Assembly (NCBI RefSeq): GCF_001659605.2
Contig: NC_035170.2
Location: 20,103,190-20,167,189 of the forward strand
DNA: 64,000 nt
Reading direction: 5' to 3'
From: Manihot esculenta
Lineage: Eukaryota; Streptophyta; Magnoliopsida; Malpighiales; Euphorbiaceae
Shown: positions 33,701-45,350 of the stretch, in pieces
Layout: every line of letters starts with the position of its first letter
Position numbering within the stretch: the first letter of the stretch is position 1
The notes under the pieces: generated by a model
The model's input: the letters and a program-made list of their open reading frames with translations, nothing else
Databases searched by the model: none
What the model was told of the DNA's origin: nothing
Position numbers and translations under genes: made by a program

Positions 33701-35803
33701 ACCATTTAGCTCTCTCACATGAGCCAAATACCCCTGACATCCCCTCCTAAGCAACCTACGAGCCTGAAGAGCTGAGATCATACCTCTAGGTGTACCCCTC
33801 CTGTCTCCTCTGAAGACAACCTCTGATCCATCCTGACCTCTGAACCTGACTACCTTGTCCCTGCAGTCCAAGGTAGCGCCATGGGTAGATAACCAGTCCA
33901 TCCCTAGAATGACGTCAAAATCCGTCAAATCTAGAAGCACAAGGTCGGCGGACATGCATCTCCCCTCAACAAAAACTGGACTACACTGACAGACTGACTC
34001 TGCCACTGATGGATCACACTTGGGTCCACTGACCCAGAGAGGACACTCTAACCCAGAGATCATCAACCCCAACCTCTGGACGGCTCTCGGAGCAATAAAT
34101 GAATGAGATGCACCAGGGTCCATCAATGCATAAACATCCGAACAACCTATGATGAGATTACCTGCCACCACGGTGTTGGATGCGTCTGCCTCCTGCTGTG
34201 TCATTGTGAAGATCCGTGCTGGGGCTGATGGACCTTCACCTTTGAAACCCGCTGAAGAAGAGGCTGCCCCTCTCCCTCTGCCTCTGCCACTGGCCTGAGT
34301 CATGGCTGGAGCTGCTGGCTGCGCTACACTGCCTGAAGCTGTCTGCTGGGACTGAGCCATCGGGGCCGCTCTTGGACAATCTCGAGCTATATGCCCCTCC
34401 TGACCACATCTGAAGCAGGTGTTTGTCCCAAACCGACATACTCCCTTGTGTGGCCTACCACACCTTGCACAAACTGCATTATCCGCACCAGAGCTTGAGC
34501 CACTCCCAAATCCCAGACTAGACTTGACCTTGTTCCAGAACTTATTCTTCTTACCCTTGGGTTTATTCCATCTCTTACTGCCTGAAGTTGCTGCACTCAA
34601 GGTAGAGGGATCTAACCTTCCCCCACCTGGAGTTTTAGAGCCAGAAGCTTGTGCCACTGTCTGTTTGACTGTCCCCTGAACGATGGCACTAGCCTCCATT
34701 CTCCTAGCCATGTCTACTATGGCGTGAAAACTCTCTCTATCTGCTGACTGTACCAAGGAGGAATACCTGGGATGGAGCTTCATGATATACCTCCTCGACT
34801 TCTTCTGGTCTGTGCTAAGGTCCTGCCCAGCAAATGGCAGTAACTCCATAAACCTGTCAGTATATTCGTCTACACTCATGTCATCAGTTTGCCTCAACTG
34901 CTCGAATTCTATCATCTTCAATTCCCTTGAACTATCAGGAAAAGCCCATCCTGCAAACTCGTTTGCAAACTCTTCCCAAGTCATACTGTCCACTCTCGGG
35001 TTCACATAATTTTTGAACCACTCCCGTGCCTTTTTGCACTTTAGTGTGAACCCAGCCATTTGAATGGCTCTACTGTCATCAGCCCCAATCTCATCTGTAA
35101 TGGCTTTGACCCGCTCCAAGTACACGAACGAATCATCACCAGTTTCAAACTGGGGAGCACCCAGCTTCATATAGTCTGTCATCTTGACCTTGCTCCCACT
35201 GGCTGAGCTAGGTCTAGGAGGTTGAGCAACTGGGGCTGCTGGTTCTGCAGGTGGTGGAGGTGGTGCAACATTTTCTGAAGTAGGGTTTGCTGGATTTGGA
35301 TAGTAAGGTGGAGGTGGATACATTGGGTACTGAGAGTATGGTGGGTAGTATGGTGGGTATGGCATCTGTGTGGGATAAGGGGTGAAACTAGGGTAATCCG
35401 ATGTACCTCCCATCGAATACCCGGAATGTGGTGAGAAATGTGGGTAGTGAGGTGGCTGTACAATTCCCGAGGCCTGAGTGCCTCCTTGGGACTCTCCCAT
35501 CCCTTCTTCTGACATACTGACTCCCAAACTGCCATCCCTCCTCTGTTCTACGTCCATATCATCCCCCATATCCTCTGACGCTCCTCCCTGAACTGTTCCT
35601 CTGACGGATCTGCTCCTACCCAGATCCAGAGACCTTCTAGGGTCTCTTGCTACTCTGTCCCTGTTGGACCTGCTAGACATTGCCCTAGGCAATGTTGGAG
35701 GACGGGCGCTCATGCCCTCATCCTCAGGTGGTACTCCAGTCAATCTTGCTGATCGACGAGTTCCTCTCATCCTGTTTTCTGAAAAACAGTACACACAACA
35801 CAA
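30776..35803 (-). CDS. T1 Gag-Pol polyprotein (Tekay/Del chromovirus), intact
   Basis: A single open frame of 1675 codons. The likely start is Met12 (35770), because M-R-G-T-R-R-S-A opens gag in T2 and T4 too. Approximate domains: proline/tyrosine-rich N-terminus to residue 200; Gag capsid 210-380; two zinc knuckles 441-470 (C-x2-C-x3-H-x3-[10 protein letters not shown]4-C); aspartic protease at 561 (M-D-P-G-A-S); RT 751-925 with F-I-D-D at about 895; RNase H 1031-1150; integrase H-H-C-C 1263-1305 and D, D, E at about 1330, 1388 and 1426; chromodomain 1628-1675. Gag and Pol are one frame, as is usual in this lineage. Every motif I checked is present and no frame break is seen, so it could be autonomous. 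Whether it is transcribed is unknown. Confidence 0.97.
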   Translation of the reverse strand: MCCVYCFSENRMRGTRRSARLTGVPPEDEGMSARPPTLPRAMSSRSNRDRVARDPRRSLDLGRSRSVRGTVQGGASEDMGDDMDVEQRRDGSLGVSMSEEGMGESQGGTQASGIVQPPHYPHFSPHSGYSMGGTSDYPSFTPYPTQMPYPPYYPPYSQYPMYPPPPYYPNPANPTSENVAPPPPPAEPAAPVAQPPRPSSASGSKVKMTDYMKLGAPQFETGDDSFVYLERVKAITDEIGADDSRAIQMAGFTLKCKKAREWFKNYVNPRVDSMTWEEFANEFAGWAFPDSSRELKMIEFEQLRQTDDMSVDEYTDRFMELLPFAGQDLSTDQKKSRRYIMKLHPRYSSLVQSADRESFHAIVDMARRMEASAIVQGTVKQTVAQASGSKTPGGGRLDPSTLSAATSGSKRWNKPKGKKNKFWNKVKSSLGFGSGSSSGADNAVCARCGRPHKGVCRFGTNTCFRCGQEGHIARDCPRAAPMAQSQQTASGSVAQPAAPAMTQASGRGRGRGAASSSAGFKGEGPSAPARIFTMTQQEADASNTVVAGNLIIGCSDVYALMDPGASHSFIAPRAVQRLGLMISGLECPLWVSGPKCDPSVAESVCQCSPVFVEGRCMSADLVLLDLTDFDVILGMDWLSTHGATLDCRDKVVRFRGQDGSEVVFRGDRRGTPRGMISALQARRLLRRGCQGYLAHVRELNGQVREPASVPVVREFLDVFPDELPGLPPAREIEFEIELMPGTRPISIPPYRMAPAELKELKEQLQELVDKGFIRPSTSPWGAPVLFVKKKDGSLRLCIDYRQLNKVTTKNKYPLPRIDDLFDQLAGAGCFSKIDLRSGYHQLRIREEDVPKTAFRTRYGHFEFLVMPFGLTNAPAAFMDLMNRVFSQYLDHFVIVFIDDILVYSRNAEEHAHHLRLVLQTLREHGLYAKFSKCEFWLRSISFLGHVVSENGIEVDPKKTETVANWPRPTSVTEIRSFLGLAGYYRRFVQDFSKIAAPLTRLTRKNQKFLWTDQCEESFEELKKRLTSVPVLALPSSGEDFTVFCDASRVGLGCVLMQNERVIAYASRQLKKHELNYPTHDLEMAAVIFALKMWRHYLYGVKCEIFTDHKSLQYILSQRDLNLRQRRWVELLSDYDCKIQYHPGKANVVADALSRKSLGSLSHITAERRPVVKEFYKLIEEGLQMELPGTGALVAQMKVTPVFLEQVAQKQHEDPELVKIARTVQSGKDSEFRFDNKGILRYGSRLCVPDDIGLKGDIMREAHNARYSIHPGATKMYQDLKKVYWWPAMKREVAQFVSACEVCQRVKLEHQKPAGMLNPLPIPEWKWENIAMDFVVGLPATSNRLDSIWVIVDRLTKSAHFIPVRSGYSVDKLAQVYVEEIVRLHGVPVSIVSDRGPQFTSRFWRSLQDAMGTRLDFSTAFHPQTDGQSERTIQTIEDMLRMCVLDFGGSWRQHLPLVEFAYNNSHHASIRMAPYEALYGRKCRSPVCWEEVGEGSLAGPELVEITSRVVPMIRERIKTAASRQKSYADIRRRQVEFQEGDLVLLKVSPMKGVVRFGKKGKLAPRYIGPFEVLQKIGNVSYKLDLPASMERIHPVFHVSMLRKFVSDPGKVLSEPDVEIQEDLTYVEQPVRILDTQIRKLRNKEIPMVKVLWNHHNMEECTWETRESMLRQYPHLF

Positions 35804-36016
35804 ACATTAGCATCATATGGTTCATGTGGGCACACATGAACCCTCATCACATATCATAGCATATCATTAATGCACATGCATATTATCATGGCATTTCACA
35901 TCATCATGCAAGACAGGACTCCACATCCTATCCTAGTGGACATGATCTTTCCTATTGTGCTTGACCTTCTATAACCTCTATGAGCCCGACACTCTAGGTC
36001 CGACCATATGAACCTA

Positions 36017-36030
36017 GGGCTTTGATACCA
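36017..36030 (-). promoter_or_regulatory. T1 primer binding site (tRNA-iMet type)
   Basis: TGGTATCAAAGCCC lies three bases from the 5' LTR. It matches the initiator tRNA-Met complement TGGTATCAGAGC with one change, G to A. The 36016-35804 leader separates it from gag and has no frame of note. Confidence 0.85.
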
Positions 36031-36651
36031 TTCTGTAACGACCCGAAAATCGGACCGCTACCGGCGCTAGGATCCGGGTCGACTTAAGGCCGCCGGGACC
36101 CGTAGCAAGCCTGACATAAAACCTGTAAACCTGTATAATCCCATACATGATCAACAACATGCATAAAAATTAAAACTTTTCTTTCCATGAACATCAACCA
36201 AACTCAACCTGTGCATAATCATTAACATAACATTGATCCCTCTGTGGGATCTCATCTGTGCCCTCAAAGGGTAACATAACCTGTGTTGAGCTGGTTTACA
36301 TAAACATCATCAAAATCTCTAAGATCATGTATAAAAAGGGATACAACATTCTATGGTCAAGCACACACTAACATCCATAAAACTCATTACATAACTATAT
36401 TGTACTTTTGCATTACAATTTGATCATGTCCATTGCTAGCTATTACATAAACATGGCTTCTTTACTCTATCCAGACTCCCGCATTATACTGTACCTGCAA
36501 GCCTGGGGGTAAGGGGAGAGGGGTGAGCTAAAAGCCCAGTGAGCTGAACTATAAAACATTTTAACACTATGCTTTAATGAAATGCATCATAACACAAACA
36601 ATTCACATAAGGGTTGGGTGAACTCGTCACCAATTAGTCCAAGTTAACTCT

Positions 36652-36864
36652 GTGCCAGGCCTGTAGAATGGGGCCTGGTCTTCCTGTCATAACATACATT
36701 ACTTACCATTTTCCCAGGGCCTCCTCTGGCTCCTGGTCTTCAAGTCCCATAACCGTGTTAGACCATAGGATGGAATCCCGGTCTTTCCTTACTCTGTGCC
36801 AGGCCTGTAGACTGGGGCCTGGTCTTTCTTACTCTGTGCCAGGCCGTAGCATGGGGTCCTGGTC
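36652..36864 (-). repeat. Minisatellite units in T1 5' LTR
   Basis: Three imperfect units (plus-strand reading TGCCAGGCC ... GGCCTGGTCTT) are separated by unrelated spacer. The same three lie at 29020-29232 in the 3' LTR. Each unit is itself an interrupted inverted repeat CCAGG ... CCTGG. Confidence 0.8.
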
Positions 36865-37934
36865 TTCCTGTCTTGGACTAATTGGGTCATCCAACATTCA
36901 CCCACATCAACAACAATTTATGCAATGCGGCATATTCGTGAAAACTAATGCAATCATCCTATTGCATAATCATGATGCATGGAACATGATAAAGCATTTA
37001 ATTTAAAAGATTTAGTTTTAGTTCCACTCACCTCTGGCTGACTCTGACAACACCGAAGCAGCTGAACTCACTGCTGGGGTCCTCGGTTCCTCGGGTCCGA
37101 ACCTACACAGGTGGACTCAAATGAGGGACCAAACATACCTGAACATAACTCTAGAATATTCCCCAAAAACCCCCTAAAACATCATGAAAATAATCACATA
37201 GAGATATGCATGAAATGGCTGAACAGGACACTTTCGGCGGCACCTTCGGCGGCCGAAAGTCCTGGACAGAGACGAAACTCAGGTAGGTTCGGCGGCACCT
37301 TCGGCGGCCGAAAGTGCCAGACAGAGACGAAAGTCTCTTTTCGGGGGCAACTTCGGCAGCCGAAAGGCCTGCCTCCCCAGCCATGTTCGGCGGCCGAAAG
37401 TACCTTCGGCTGCCGAACCTGGTTTCTGCCAAAGGGCAGAAACTTGGCTCCCTTAGCACATTTCGCCTCCAAACCTTCCAAACATGCATATTTTTCAACC
37501 AAAGCACGCATACAAGTTCCTAGGGGCCTCAAACATGCATATACCCCATCTACAACACTTCAATCATACCCAATCAAGCTACATTGTTCAAAAAGTCATC
37601 AAAAACCCATAGGTTCAACATATACCCTAACATGCATTCTACCCCTTAAAACTTCATATAAAACTTGTTTAAATCATACATTGAGCTTAAGATCGGCTCT
37701 TACCTCTTGAAGATCGAGGGTTGAGGAGATCTAAACTTGGAGATGGGAGAAGTTCCAACCTTTGGTCTCCAAGCTCCAAAACTCGTTCTAAGCTCAAAGA
37801 TCTTCAAAAACAAAGTTATAAACTTGTAAAGATCATAGAAAAAGGAAGGAAAAACACAAGATTGGGGAAGGATGGCAGAATGCTCACCTTGGCCGAAATG
37901 GGGAGAAAAAGCTCGCCCATTTTCGGCTAAGGGA

Positions 37935-37944
37935 CCCTTTTATA
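37935..37944 (-). promoter_or_regulatory. T1 5' LTR TATA box
   Basis: TATAAAAGGG on the minus strand, 357 bp from the LTR start, followed by GCTAAGGG-like leader sequence on the opposite reading. It is conserved in T2 and T5. The promoter role is inferred from position. Confidence 0.65.
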
Positions 37945-38300
37945 GTGGCTGGCCAGACCACGTTCGGGGGCCGAATGTGCCTACGCATCCATGCAATGTT
38001 CGGCGGCCGAACTTGACTTTCGGCGGCCGAACCTGGACTTCCCTCACTCATGCTTTCGGGGGCCTAACGTGCCTCCAAAACGCATGCATGTTCGGCGGCC
38101 GAACTTGACTTTCGGCGGCCGAACCTGGGTTTTCCTCCAAGGACTTTTTATGCAAAAACTCATTTAATTTCATACTTAAAACCATGAAAAACCTTAAAAC
38201 ATTTTATGAAAACATGTTTCTACCCTACTAGAGGCTTCCGACATCCGAGATTCCACCGGACGGTAGGAATTCCGATACCGGAGTCTAGCCGGGTATTACA

Positions 38301-39217
38301 TCCAAGAATTTATCTGTGAACTCCTCTACACTCATGTGCTCTGTCTGCCTCAACTGTTCAAACTCAATCATCTTCAGTTCTCTGGAACTATCTGGAAAAG
38401 CCCATCCAGCGAACTCATTTGCAAATTCCTCCCATGTCATACCGTCTAGTCTCGGGTCCACATAACACTTGAACCATTCCCGTGCCTTCTTGCACTTTAA
38501 GGTGAACCCTGCCATCTGAATGGCCCTGCTGTCATCCGCCCCTAGCTCATCAGTTATTGTCTTCACTACTCTCAGATACTCAAAGGGGTCATCCCCTGAC
38601 TTGTATTTGGGAGCATCCAGCTTAAGGTAATCTGTCATCTTTACCTTGCTCCCACCGGCTGAGCTAGGTCTAGAAGGTTGAGTAACTGGGGCTGCTGGTT
38701 CTGTAGGTGGTGGAGGTGGGGGTACAGTATTCCCCAAGGTAGGGTTTGCCGGGTTAGGATAGAAGGGTGAGGGTGGATAAGCTGGGTACTGTGTGTAAGG
38801 TGGATAGAAATGTGGATAAGGCATGTAGGTAGGGTAGGGATTAAAGCTGGAGTAATCCGATGTGCCTCCCATCGGATACCCTGAACCCTGTGGGAAGGGT
38901 GGATAATGGGGTGGAAAACCATACCCCGAGGCCTGAGCGCCTCCCTGTGACTCCCCTGTCCCTTCTTCTGCCATGCTGACATCCAGATTCCCATCCCTCC
39001 TCTGGTCCTCTTCCATAACCTCCCTCACATCTGAAGAACTTCCTCCTCTATCAGTCCCCCTTCTGCTAGCATCAAAAGACCTTCTAGGGTCCCTTGACAT
39101 TCTTTCTCTGTTTGCTCTACATGACATTGCCCTAGGCAATGTAGGAGGACGGGCGCTCGTGCCCTCATCCTCAGGTGGTACTCCAGTCAATCCCGCAGAT
39201 CGACGGGTTCCTCTCAT
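38301..39217 (-). pseudogene. T2 gag 5' part, split by T1
   Basis: The frame opens with [10 protein letters not shown] (39217). It has a tyrosine/proline-rich stretch (Y-P-P-Y-T-Q-Y-P) and the capsid start ([23 protein letters not shown]). It ends in E-E-F-T-D-K-F-L at the T1 border. The last residues of the visible open frame (D-V-I-P-G) come from the T1 LTR. Reading resumes at 28401. The gag up to the insertion is otherwise undamaged. Confidence 0.9.
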
Positions 39218-39444
39218 CCTGTTTTTTGAAAAACAGTACACATCATACAAACATTAGCATCATATGGTTCATGTGGAAACACATGAACCCGCATCACATA
39301 TACATCATTCATATCATAGCATCAATGCACATGTATATAATCATGGCATTTCACATCATCATACAAGACAGGACTCAACATCCTATCCTAGTGGACATGA
39401 TCTTCCTATTGTGCTTGACCTTCTAGAACATCTATGAGCCCGAC

Positions 39445-41690
39445 TGTAATACCCGGCTCGAGTCCGGCATCGGACTTCTACTTTCCGATGGAGTTTCTGA
39501 TGTCGGAGGTCTCTAGCAGGGTTTGATTTCTGTTTTTCTCACATGTTTTGATATGTTCATTAAGTTTTAAGCATAAGGAAATGAGTTTTTGAGTGAAATG
39601 AACCAAGGCAGAAAAGCTAGGTTCGACCGCCGAAGTTGAGGTTCGGCCGCCGAACATGCATGGCTTTCGGTTTCACGTGTGGCCGCCGAAGGTGGTCTAG
39701 CCAGCCACCTATAAATGGCCCTCAGTCGGTTGAAGCGGTAGAACACCGTTTCTTTCACTTGCTGAGGTGAAACTCTGCCCTTTGTGCATATTTCTTCATG
39801 TTTTCATTAAATCATGCAAAGATTTGATTAGTTTTGATGATCTTTTGAAGGTTTTAAGCTAAAAACTCAAAGTTGTGAAGTTTGGAGAGTTTGAAGGAGA
39901 GTTGCTCCAAAACTCCACGTGACGATCATTCATCTACTAGTTTTCACAAGGTAAGTGAAGATCCTGAGCTTGTTTTTATGTTTTCTGAAGGTTTTATGGG
40001 GGTTTATAGCAAGAGATGCATGAATAGGGTTATGTGTGAGGTTTTGATGATTTTGTGCATAGAGCTTGTTTCTGTGTTGTTTGAGTTGTGTTTTTGGGGT
40101 TTTAAGGTAGTTTTTGACCCCTTTGAGCATATACATAAGTGTGTGCAAGTTGAGGAAGTGTGGTGTGAAGTTGGAGAGGCGTTTGGGGCATTTGGCGAGA
40201 GGCAGGGCAAGTTTCTGCCCTACTGATGAACTCAGGTTCGGCAGCCGAAGGTACATTCGGCCGCCGAACCCCTGAGGAGGTGTGAGGAGGTGGCTTCGGC
40301 TGCCCAAGCTTGCCCCCGAGCTTTTAGACTTTCGGCTCTGGAGGGAAGTTCGGCCGCCGAAGGTGCCGCCGAAGGATAGAGACTTTCGTCTCTGGAGTGC
40401 CTTTTGGCCTCCGAAACTTGCCCCCGAAAGGGTTCGGCAGCCGAAAGTGGAAGTTTGGCCGCTGAAGGTGCTTGAGTTTTGTCTCTGGAGAGGACTTTCG
40501 GCAGCCAAACCTGCCGCCGAAAGTGTTCTGTCCAGCTTTCCTTTGCATGCTTTCCATGGATGTTAGAGTGAGTTTAAGGGGATTTTTGGGGAGTTTAATA
40601 GAGTTGGTCATAAGCTAGTTTGGTCCCTCATTTCAGTCTATCTGTATAGGTACAGACCAGAGGAACCAGAGAGAGCAGCAGTGAGTTTTGCTCCAGAGCC
40701 TGCAGAGTCAGTCCAGTTAGCCAGAGGTGAGTGGAACTAAACTTAACTCTTTTACTTGCACAATGGAATATTTTAGCATATCTCATGCATCATGATTATG
40801 CCATAGGTTGATTGCATTAGTATCCACGAATATGTTGCATTGCATCGTTCTTTGGTGATGTGAGTGAATGCTGAATGATCCAATAGTCTCAGACAGGAAG
40901 TCCAGGAGCCTTTGACTACGCCCTGGCAAGTATAGAGAAGTCCAGGAGCCTTTGACTACGCCCTGGCAGGTATAGCAAAGTCCAGGAGCCTTTGACTACG
41001 CCCTGGCAATGGTAAGTACAGAGGTGTTACATACACATATACATATATGACAGGAAGACCAGGTGCTCGATTCTACGCCCTGGCACAGAGTTACTGGGAC
41101 TATGTGGTGACAGGTTTACTCTTGATGTGGCTTGTCTGTGATGTGATGCATTCCATGAGATCATATTTTACTGAGATGTTTTACTGTTCTACTCACTGGG
41201 CTATAGAGCTCATCCCACTCCCTTGACCCCAGTTTTGCAGGTTCAATATGCCGTGTACAGGGACAGTCCAGCAGAGTACAAAAAGAATAAAGAGATTTGT
41301 AATAGCTTAGAGTGGACATGTACTATTAAAGAGATGTAATAGTTGTGTAAATGTGCTTGACCTAGTGATGTATGTTTTATACATGATCTGTATATGTATA
41401 TTTGTTTTGCTGTATGTGAAAACCAGGCTTAACAGGTATGAGTTCACCCATCTAGAGTAAGCTCTAGTCAGGGGTACAGAGTACAGAGTACATGAATACA
41501 GCGTACAGAGATAGTGCATGCACAGGTTAAGCCTTGGTTCAGAAAAGAGTTTTTATTTTCACAGAAAATGTATGATCATGTATGAGTTTTACAGGTACAC
41601 AGAGAGTATAGCAGGCTTGCTACGGGTTCTGGCAGCCTTAAGCCGACCTGAATCCTAGCGCCGGTGACGGTCCATTTTGGGGTCGTTACA
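39445..41690 (+). mobile_element. T6: solo Tekay-type LTR inside the T2 leader
   Basis: It starts TGTAATACCCGGCTCGAGTC and ends TTGGGGTCGTTACA, with no PBS or internal sequence after it. It is flanked by CCGAC (39440-39444) and TCGAC (41691-41695). T1 shows the uninterrupted leader (GAGCCCGACACTCTAGG), so the first copy is original and the second has one substitution. The orientation is opposite to T2. It contains TTCGGCCGCCGAA-type palindromes near 39630-39680 and 40240-40520. Confidence 0.92.
40897..41008 (+). repeat. Three-copy minisatellite in T6 LTR
   Basis: Units of 32 bp at 40897-40928, 40937-40968 and 40977-41008 have the core AAGTCCAGGAGCC ... CGCCCTGGCA. They are separated by TATAG-type spacers. 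A fourth, diverged unit lies near 41048-41086. Confidence 0.9.
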
Positions 41691-41721
41691 TCGACACTCT
41701 AGGTCCGATCCTATGAACCTA

Positions 41722-41735
41722 GGGTTCTGATACCA
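41722..41735 (-). promoter_or_regulatory. T2 primer binding site (tRNA-iMet type)
   Basis: TGGTATCAGAACCC lies three bases from the 5' LTR on the minus strand. The first ten bases match the initiator tRNA-Met complement exactly. T6 is inserted about 30 bp further in. Confidence 0.85.
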
Positions 41736-41738
41736 TTC

Positions 41739-44037
41739 TGTAACGACCCGAAAATCGGACCGCTACCGGCGCTAGGATCCAGGTCGGTTTAAGGCCGCCG
41801 GGACCCATAGCAAGCCTAACATACATCCTGTAAACCTGCTTAATCCCATACATGATCAAGAAAATACATAAAAATTAAAACTTTTCCTTCATACATTCTC
41901 TCATACACCAAACTCAACCTGTGCATGCACTGAACATAATCATAATCATAACCCCTCTGTGGAATCTCATCAATGCCCCAATGGGCGATACATCATAAGT
42001 TGAGTTGGTTTACATAAATATCATAATACATCTAAGATCATGTATTAAAAGGGATACCTTATACATAAAGTCAAGCACAATCTCTAATCCTCAATATCAT
42101 TACATGACTAAAATTGTACTTTTACATAACATTAATACATTTATCATGTCCACACTATCTATTACATACACATGACTTCATTACTCTTGCGGACCTCCTG
42201 GTCTACCCTGTACCTGCAAACCTGGGAAATTTGGGAGAGGGGTGAGCTACTAGAGCCCAGTGAGCAGAATAATAAAACATTCAAAACATATGCTAACATG
42301 GAATGCATCACATCACAGCTAATCACATCAAGGATGAACTTGTCACCAATAGCCCTCTACATAGTCCAATTGTGCCAGAACGTAGAATGGGTCCTGGTCT
42401 TTCTCTTACATAGCATAACATAACAGTCCAACTGTGCCAGAACGTAGAATGGGTCCTGGTCTTTCTCTTACATAGTGCCAGCGAACGTAGAATGGGTCCC
42501 ACTGGTCTTACATTCCGTACCGTACATATCACATCGTCACATCATAGATCGAGGGCTATGGATCACCCAACATTCATCCACATCAACATTAAAATATGCA
42601 ATGCAACATATTCGTGAATTCTAATGCAAACAACCTAAATCATCACATGGCATTCATGATGCATGAACATGCGCAACATTTTATTAAATTTAAAACATAG
42701 TTATGTTCTACTCACCTCTGGATAGCTCTGACTAGACACTGGAGCAGCTGACTCACTGCTGGGGTCCTCGGTTCCTTGGGTCCGAACCTACACGGGTGGA
42801 CTCAAATGAGGGACCAAACAACTAGAACATAACTCTAAACTACTCCCCAAAAACCCCCTAAAACATCATGAAACAATTATAGAAAAACAAGCAAGAGAGG
42901 GCTGGACAGGGCACTTTCGGCGGCAGGTTCGGCGGCCGAAAGTCCCTTCAGAGCCGAAAGTCAGGCAGGTTCGGCGGCATCTTCGGCGGCCGAAACTCCC
43001 AGACAGAGGCGAAACTCATGCATGTTCGGCGGCACTTTCGGCGGTCGAAACTCCCAGACAGAGACGAAAGTCCTCTTTCGGGGGCAAGCTTCGGCAGCCG
43101 AAGGCTGCCTCCACAAGCATGTTCGGCGGCCGAAAGTTCCTTCGGCTGCCGAACCTGGTTTCTCCCATAGTGGCAGAACTCAGCTCTTCTATGCACATTT
43201 GCCTCCAAAACTTTCCAATCATGCATAAACCTATTCTACAACACCCATACATAAGCATTCAAGCTCCTAGGGGCTTCAAACTATCTACAACCCCCATCTA
43301 CAACACATCAAACATCCACATTGTTCAAAAAATGCATATAAAACCCATAAACCTAACCATGAGCTAAACATGCATTCTACCCCATAGATCTACTTAAAAC
43401 TTACTTAAAACATGCCATAGGCTCAAGATCGGTCCTTACCTCTTGAAGATCGAGAGAAGAACGACCCTAGCTCGGAAAATGGGAGAGAGAGAGTTCCTTG
43501 AACCTCCAAGCTCCAAAACTTGCTTAAATGCTCAAAATCTTCAAAACAAGGGTAAAACAAATGAAAATCGAGAAAGATTTGAAGGAAGAACTCAAAGATT
43601 GGTGAGGGACGGCGGAGAGCTCACCTTGGCCGACAATGGGGAGAAAAGCTCGCCCGTTTTCGGCTAAGGGACCCTTTTATAGTGGCTGGCCAGGCCACGT
43701 TCGGGGGCCGAACGTGCCTTCGCATGCATGCCATGTTCGGCGGCCGAACTTGAGGTTTGGCGGCCGAACCTGGACTTCCCTCACTTATGCCTTCGGGGGC
43801 CTAAGGCACACCCGAAATGCATGCATGTTCGGCGGCCGAACTTGAGGTTTGGCGGCCGAACCTGGGTTTTCCTCCAAGGTTGTTTTCATGCAAAAACTCA
43901 TTTCCTTTTTACTTAAAACCATGGAATACATTAAAACATTTTATGAAAACATGTTTCTACCCTACTAGAGGTCTCCGACACCTGAGATTCCACCGGACGG
44001 TAGGAATTCCGATACCGGAGTCTAGCCGGGTATTACA
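41739..44037 (-). mobile_element. T2 5' LTR
   Basis: This 2299-bp LTR runs from TGTAATACCCGGCTAGACTC (44037) to GAAAATCGG...TTACA (41739). It matches the 3' LTR with scattered substitutions and an additional minisatellite unit (42368-42500 against 22649-22720). Beyond 44037 Athila A1 gag resumes. The expected target duplication next to it is CTCCA (44038-44042); its partner is destroyed by the filler at 21694-22062. Confidence 0.95.
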
Positions 44038-44628
44038 CTCCAATACATACAACCCAGGTTGGAGAGACCACCCCAATTTCAGCTATGGAAGGGCCAACAA
44101 CACCCAGAACTACCAAAGAAATCAAGCCCAACCAGCACCTCAGAATTCCAACCAAAGCCTTGAAAAGATGATGGAAACACTGATAAACACCATGCAAGGC
44201 GTGCGATAAGACCTAGGACAAATGGCCACCTCCATAAACAGAATCGAAACCCAAGGTAAGCTCCCTTCTCAAACTGAAACTAATCCCAGACAGAATGTCA
44301 GTGCTATTACTCTGAGAAGTGGAAAAGAGCTTCAAGATCAAAGACAAGAGGAAGAAAAACAAGTTGCGCAAGAACCAATGCAACCTGAAGCCATTCATTC
44401 GCAAACTGAAACACCTCCTGCACAAAGGGCTGATCCGAAAGTAAGTTTTCACATTCCACCTCCTTTTCCAAAAAGATTTGAAAGAACACAAAAGGAAAAA
44501 GAAGAAAAGGAAATCCTTGAGACTTTCAGAAAGGTGGAAATCAACATACCACTGCTAGATGCTGTCAAGCAAATTCCAAGGTACGCAAAATTCCTCAAAT
44601 AGTTGTGTACCAATAGAAGGACAAAGGT
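44038..44628 (+). pseudogene. A1 gag, 3' part
   Basis: It continues A1 Gag after T2: Y-N-P-G-W-R-D-H-P-N-F, L-E-K-M-M-E-T, M-A-T-S-I-N-R-I-E, A-I-T-L-R-S-G-K-E-L-Q and P-R-Y-A-K-F-L-K, the last being the conserved end before protease. A TAA follows M-Q-G-V-R (44207-44209) and a TAG replaces the codon after F-L-K (44600). Compared with A2, about 75 bp between N-R-R and protease are deleted. The zinc-knuckle segment is missing, lost at the T2/filler junction. Confidence 0.8.
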
Positions 44629-45081
44629 ATGTTTGCTATCTCTTGCAAGATAGGGAATGTTGGAATCAAGAAAGCTATGTGTGATCTTGGTGCATCTATA
44701 AATGTCATGCCTCTCTCCATCTATAAATCTCTGAATGCATGTGCACTAAAAGACACAAGAGTTGTGATCCAACTAGCTGATAGATCTGTGGTATATCCAT
44801 TAGGTGTCCTAGAAGATGTGTTAGTACAAGTAGATGAATTTGTCTTTCCTGCAGATTTTTATGTGATTGATACTAAGGAAGACAGTTGTAATGCTAGTTC
44901 TGATATCCTTCTTGGACGTCCTTTCTTGAGTACTGCTAGAACTAAAATTGATGTGCATGATGGTACTTTAACCATGAAATTTGAAGGAGAAGTGATTAAA
45001 TACAATGTCTATGATGCCATGAAATATCCACATGATATGTCCCCTGTTTATGGTCTTGATATTGTTGACTGTTTGAGCTAG
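44629..45081 (+). pseudogene. A1 aspartic protease segment
   Basis: This 150-codon frame has I-S-C-K-I-G-N, the active-site C-D-L-G-A-S-I-N-V at about residue 20, I-Q-L-A-D-R-S-V-V, P-A-D-F-Y-V-I-D and the intact flap motif I-L-L-G-R-P-F. It ends in Y-G-L-D-I-V-D-C-L-S, where a TAG follows. It is closely related to the A2 protease (6309-6848) and better preserved. As part of a polyprotein it would process Gag-Pol. Confidence 0.85.
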
Positions 45082-45350
45082 GAAGTTTTTGATGAAAATC
45101 AAGACGATATTCTTAACAATGATTTCTGTCAAGAAACTGATCAGGTGCAGATTGAGAGCCAGAAAGAGACTGTCTGCTGCATCTAGTAGATTGATATTGC
45201 GCAAGTTGAAGCCAACTTTCGGCCGCCGAATCCTACTGACTTGCAAACACCGAATTCTGCTTTACAAACTAAGACCGACGCATTGACTGAAGACACATAC
45301 TAAGACCGAACACAGGCAATCTTCGGCCACCGAATCCGACTACCTTTCAG
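45082..45350 (+). pseudogene. A1 protease-RT linker with palindromes, several stops
   Basis: This low-complexity linker is rich in Q, T and P. TTCGGCCGCCGAA occurs at about 45219-45231, with a variant near 45320 (TTCGGCCACCGAA). More follow in the next frame (about 45427-45465). The corresponding linkers of A3 (2036-2230) and A2 lie in the same place. Stops at 45079, 45186 and 45301 break the frame. Confidence 0.6.

Larger units (their letters stand above)
36034..38300 (-). mobile_element. T1 5' LTR
   Basis: This 2267-bp LTR is the promoter-bearing copy of T1. It runs from TGTAATACCCGGCTAGACTC (38300) to CGGGTCGTTACA (36034). TSD TCCAA follows at 38301-38305, matching 28397-28401 and defining a 9.9-kb element, 28402-38300, inserted into the capsid region of T2 gag. 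One GCCGAA palindrome cluster lies upstream of the TATA box (about 37970-38120) and another 500-700 bp downstream (about 37230-37420). Confidence 0.97.

Noticed and set aside
39882..40508. Frames of 114 and 192 codons inside T6
   Set aside because: Both lie within a solo LTR, overlap each other on opposite strands and have no protein motif.
43817..44209. 130-codon frame spanning the T2 LTR and A1 gag
   Set aside because: An artificial fusion across an insertion border; only the part after 44037 is real Gag sequence.
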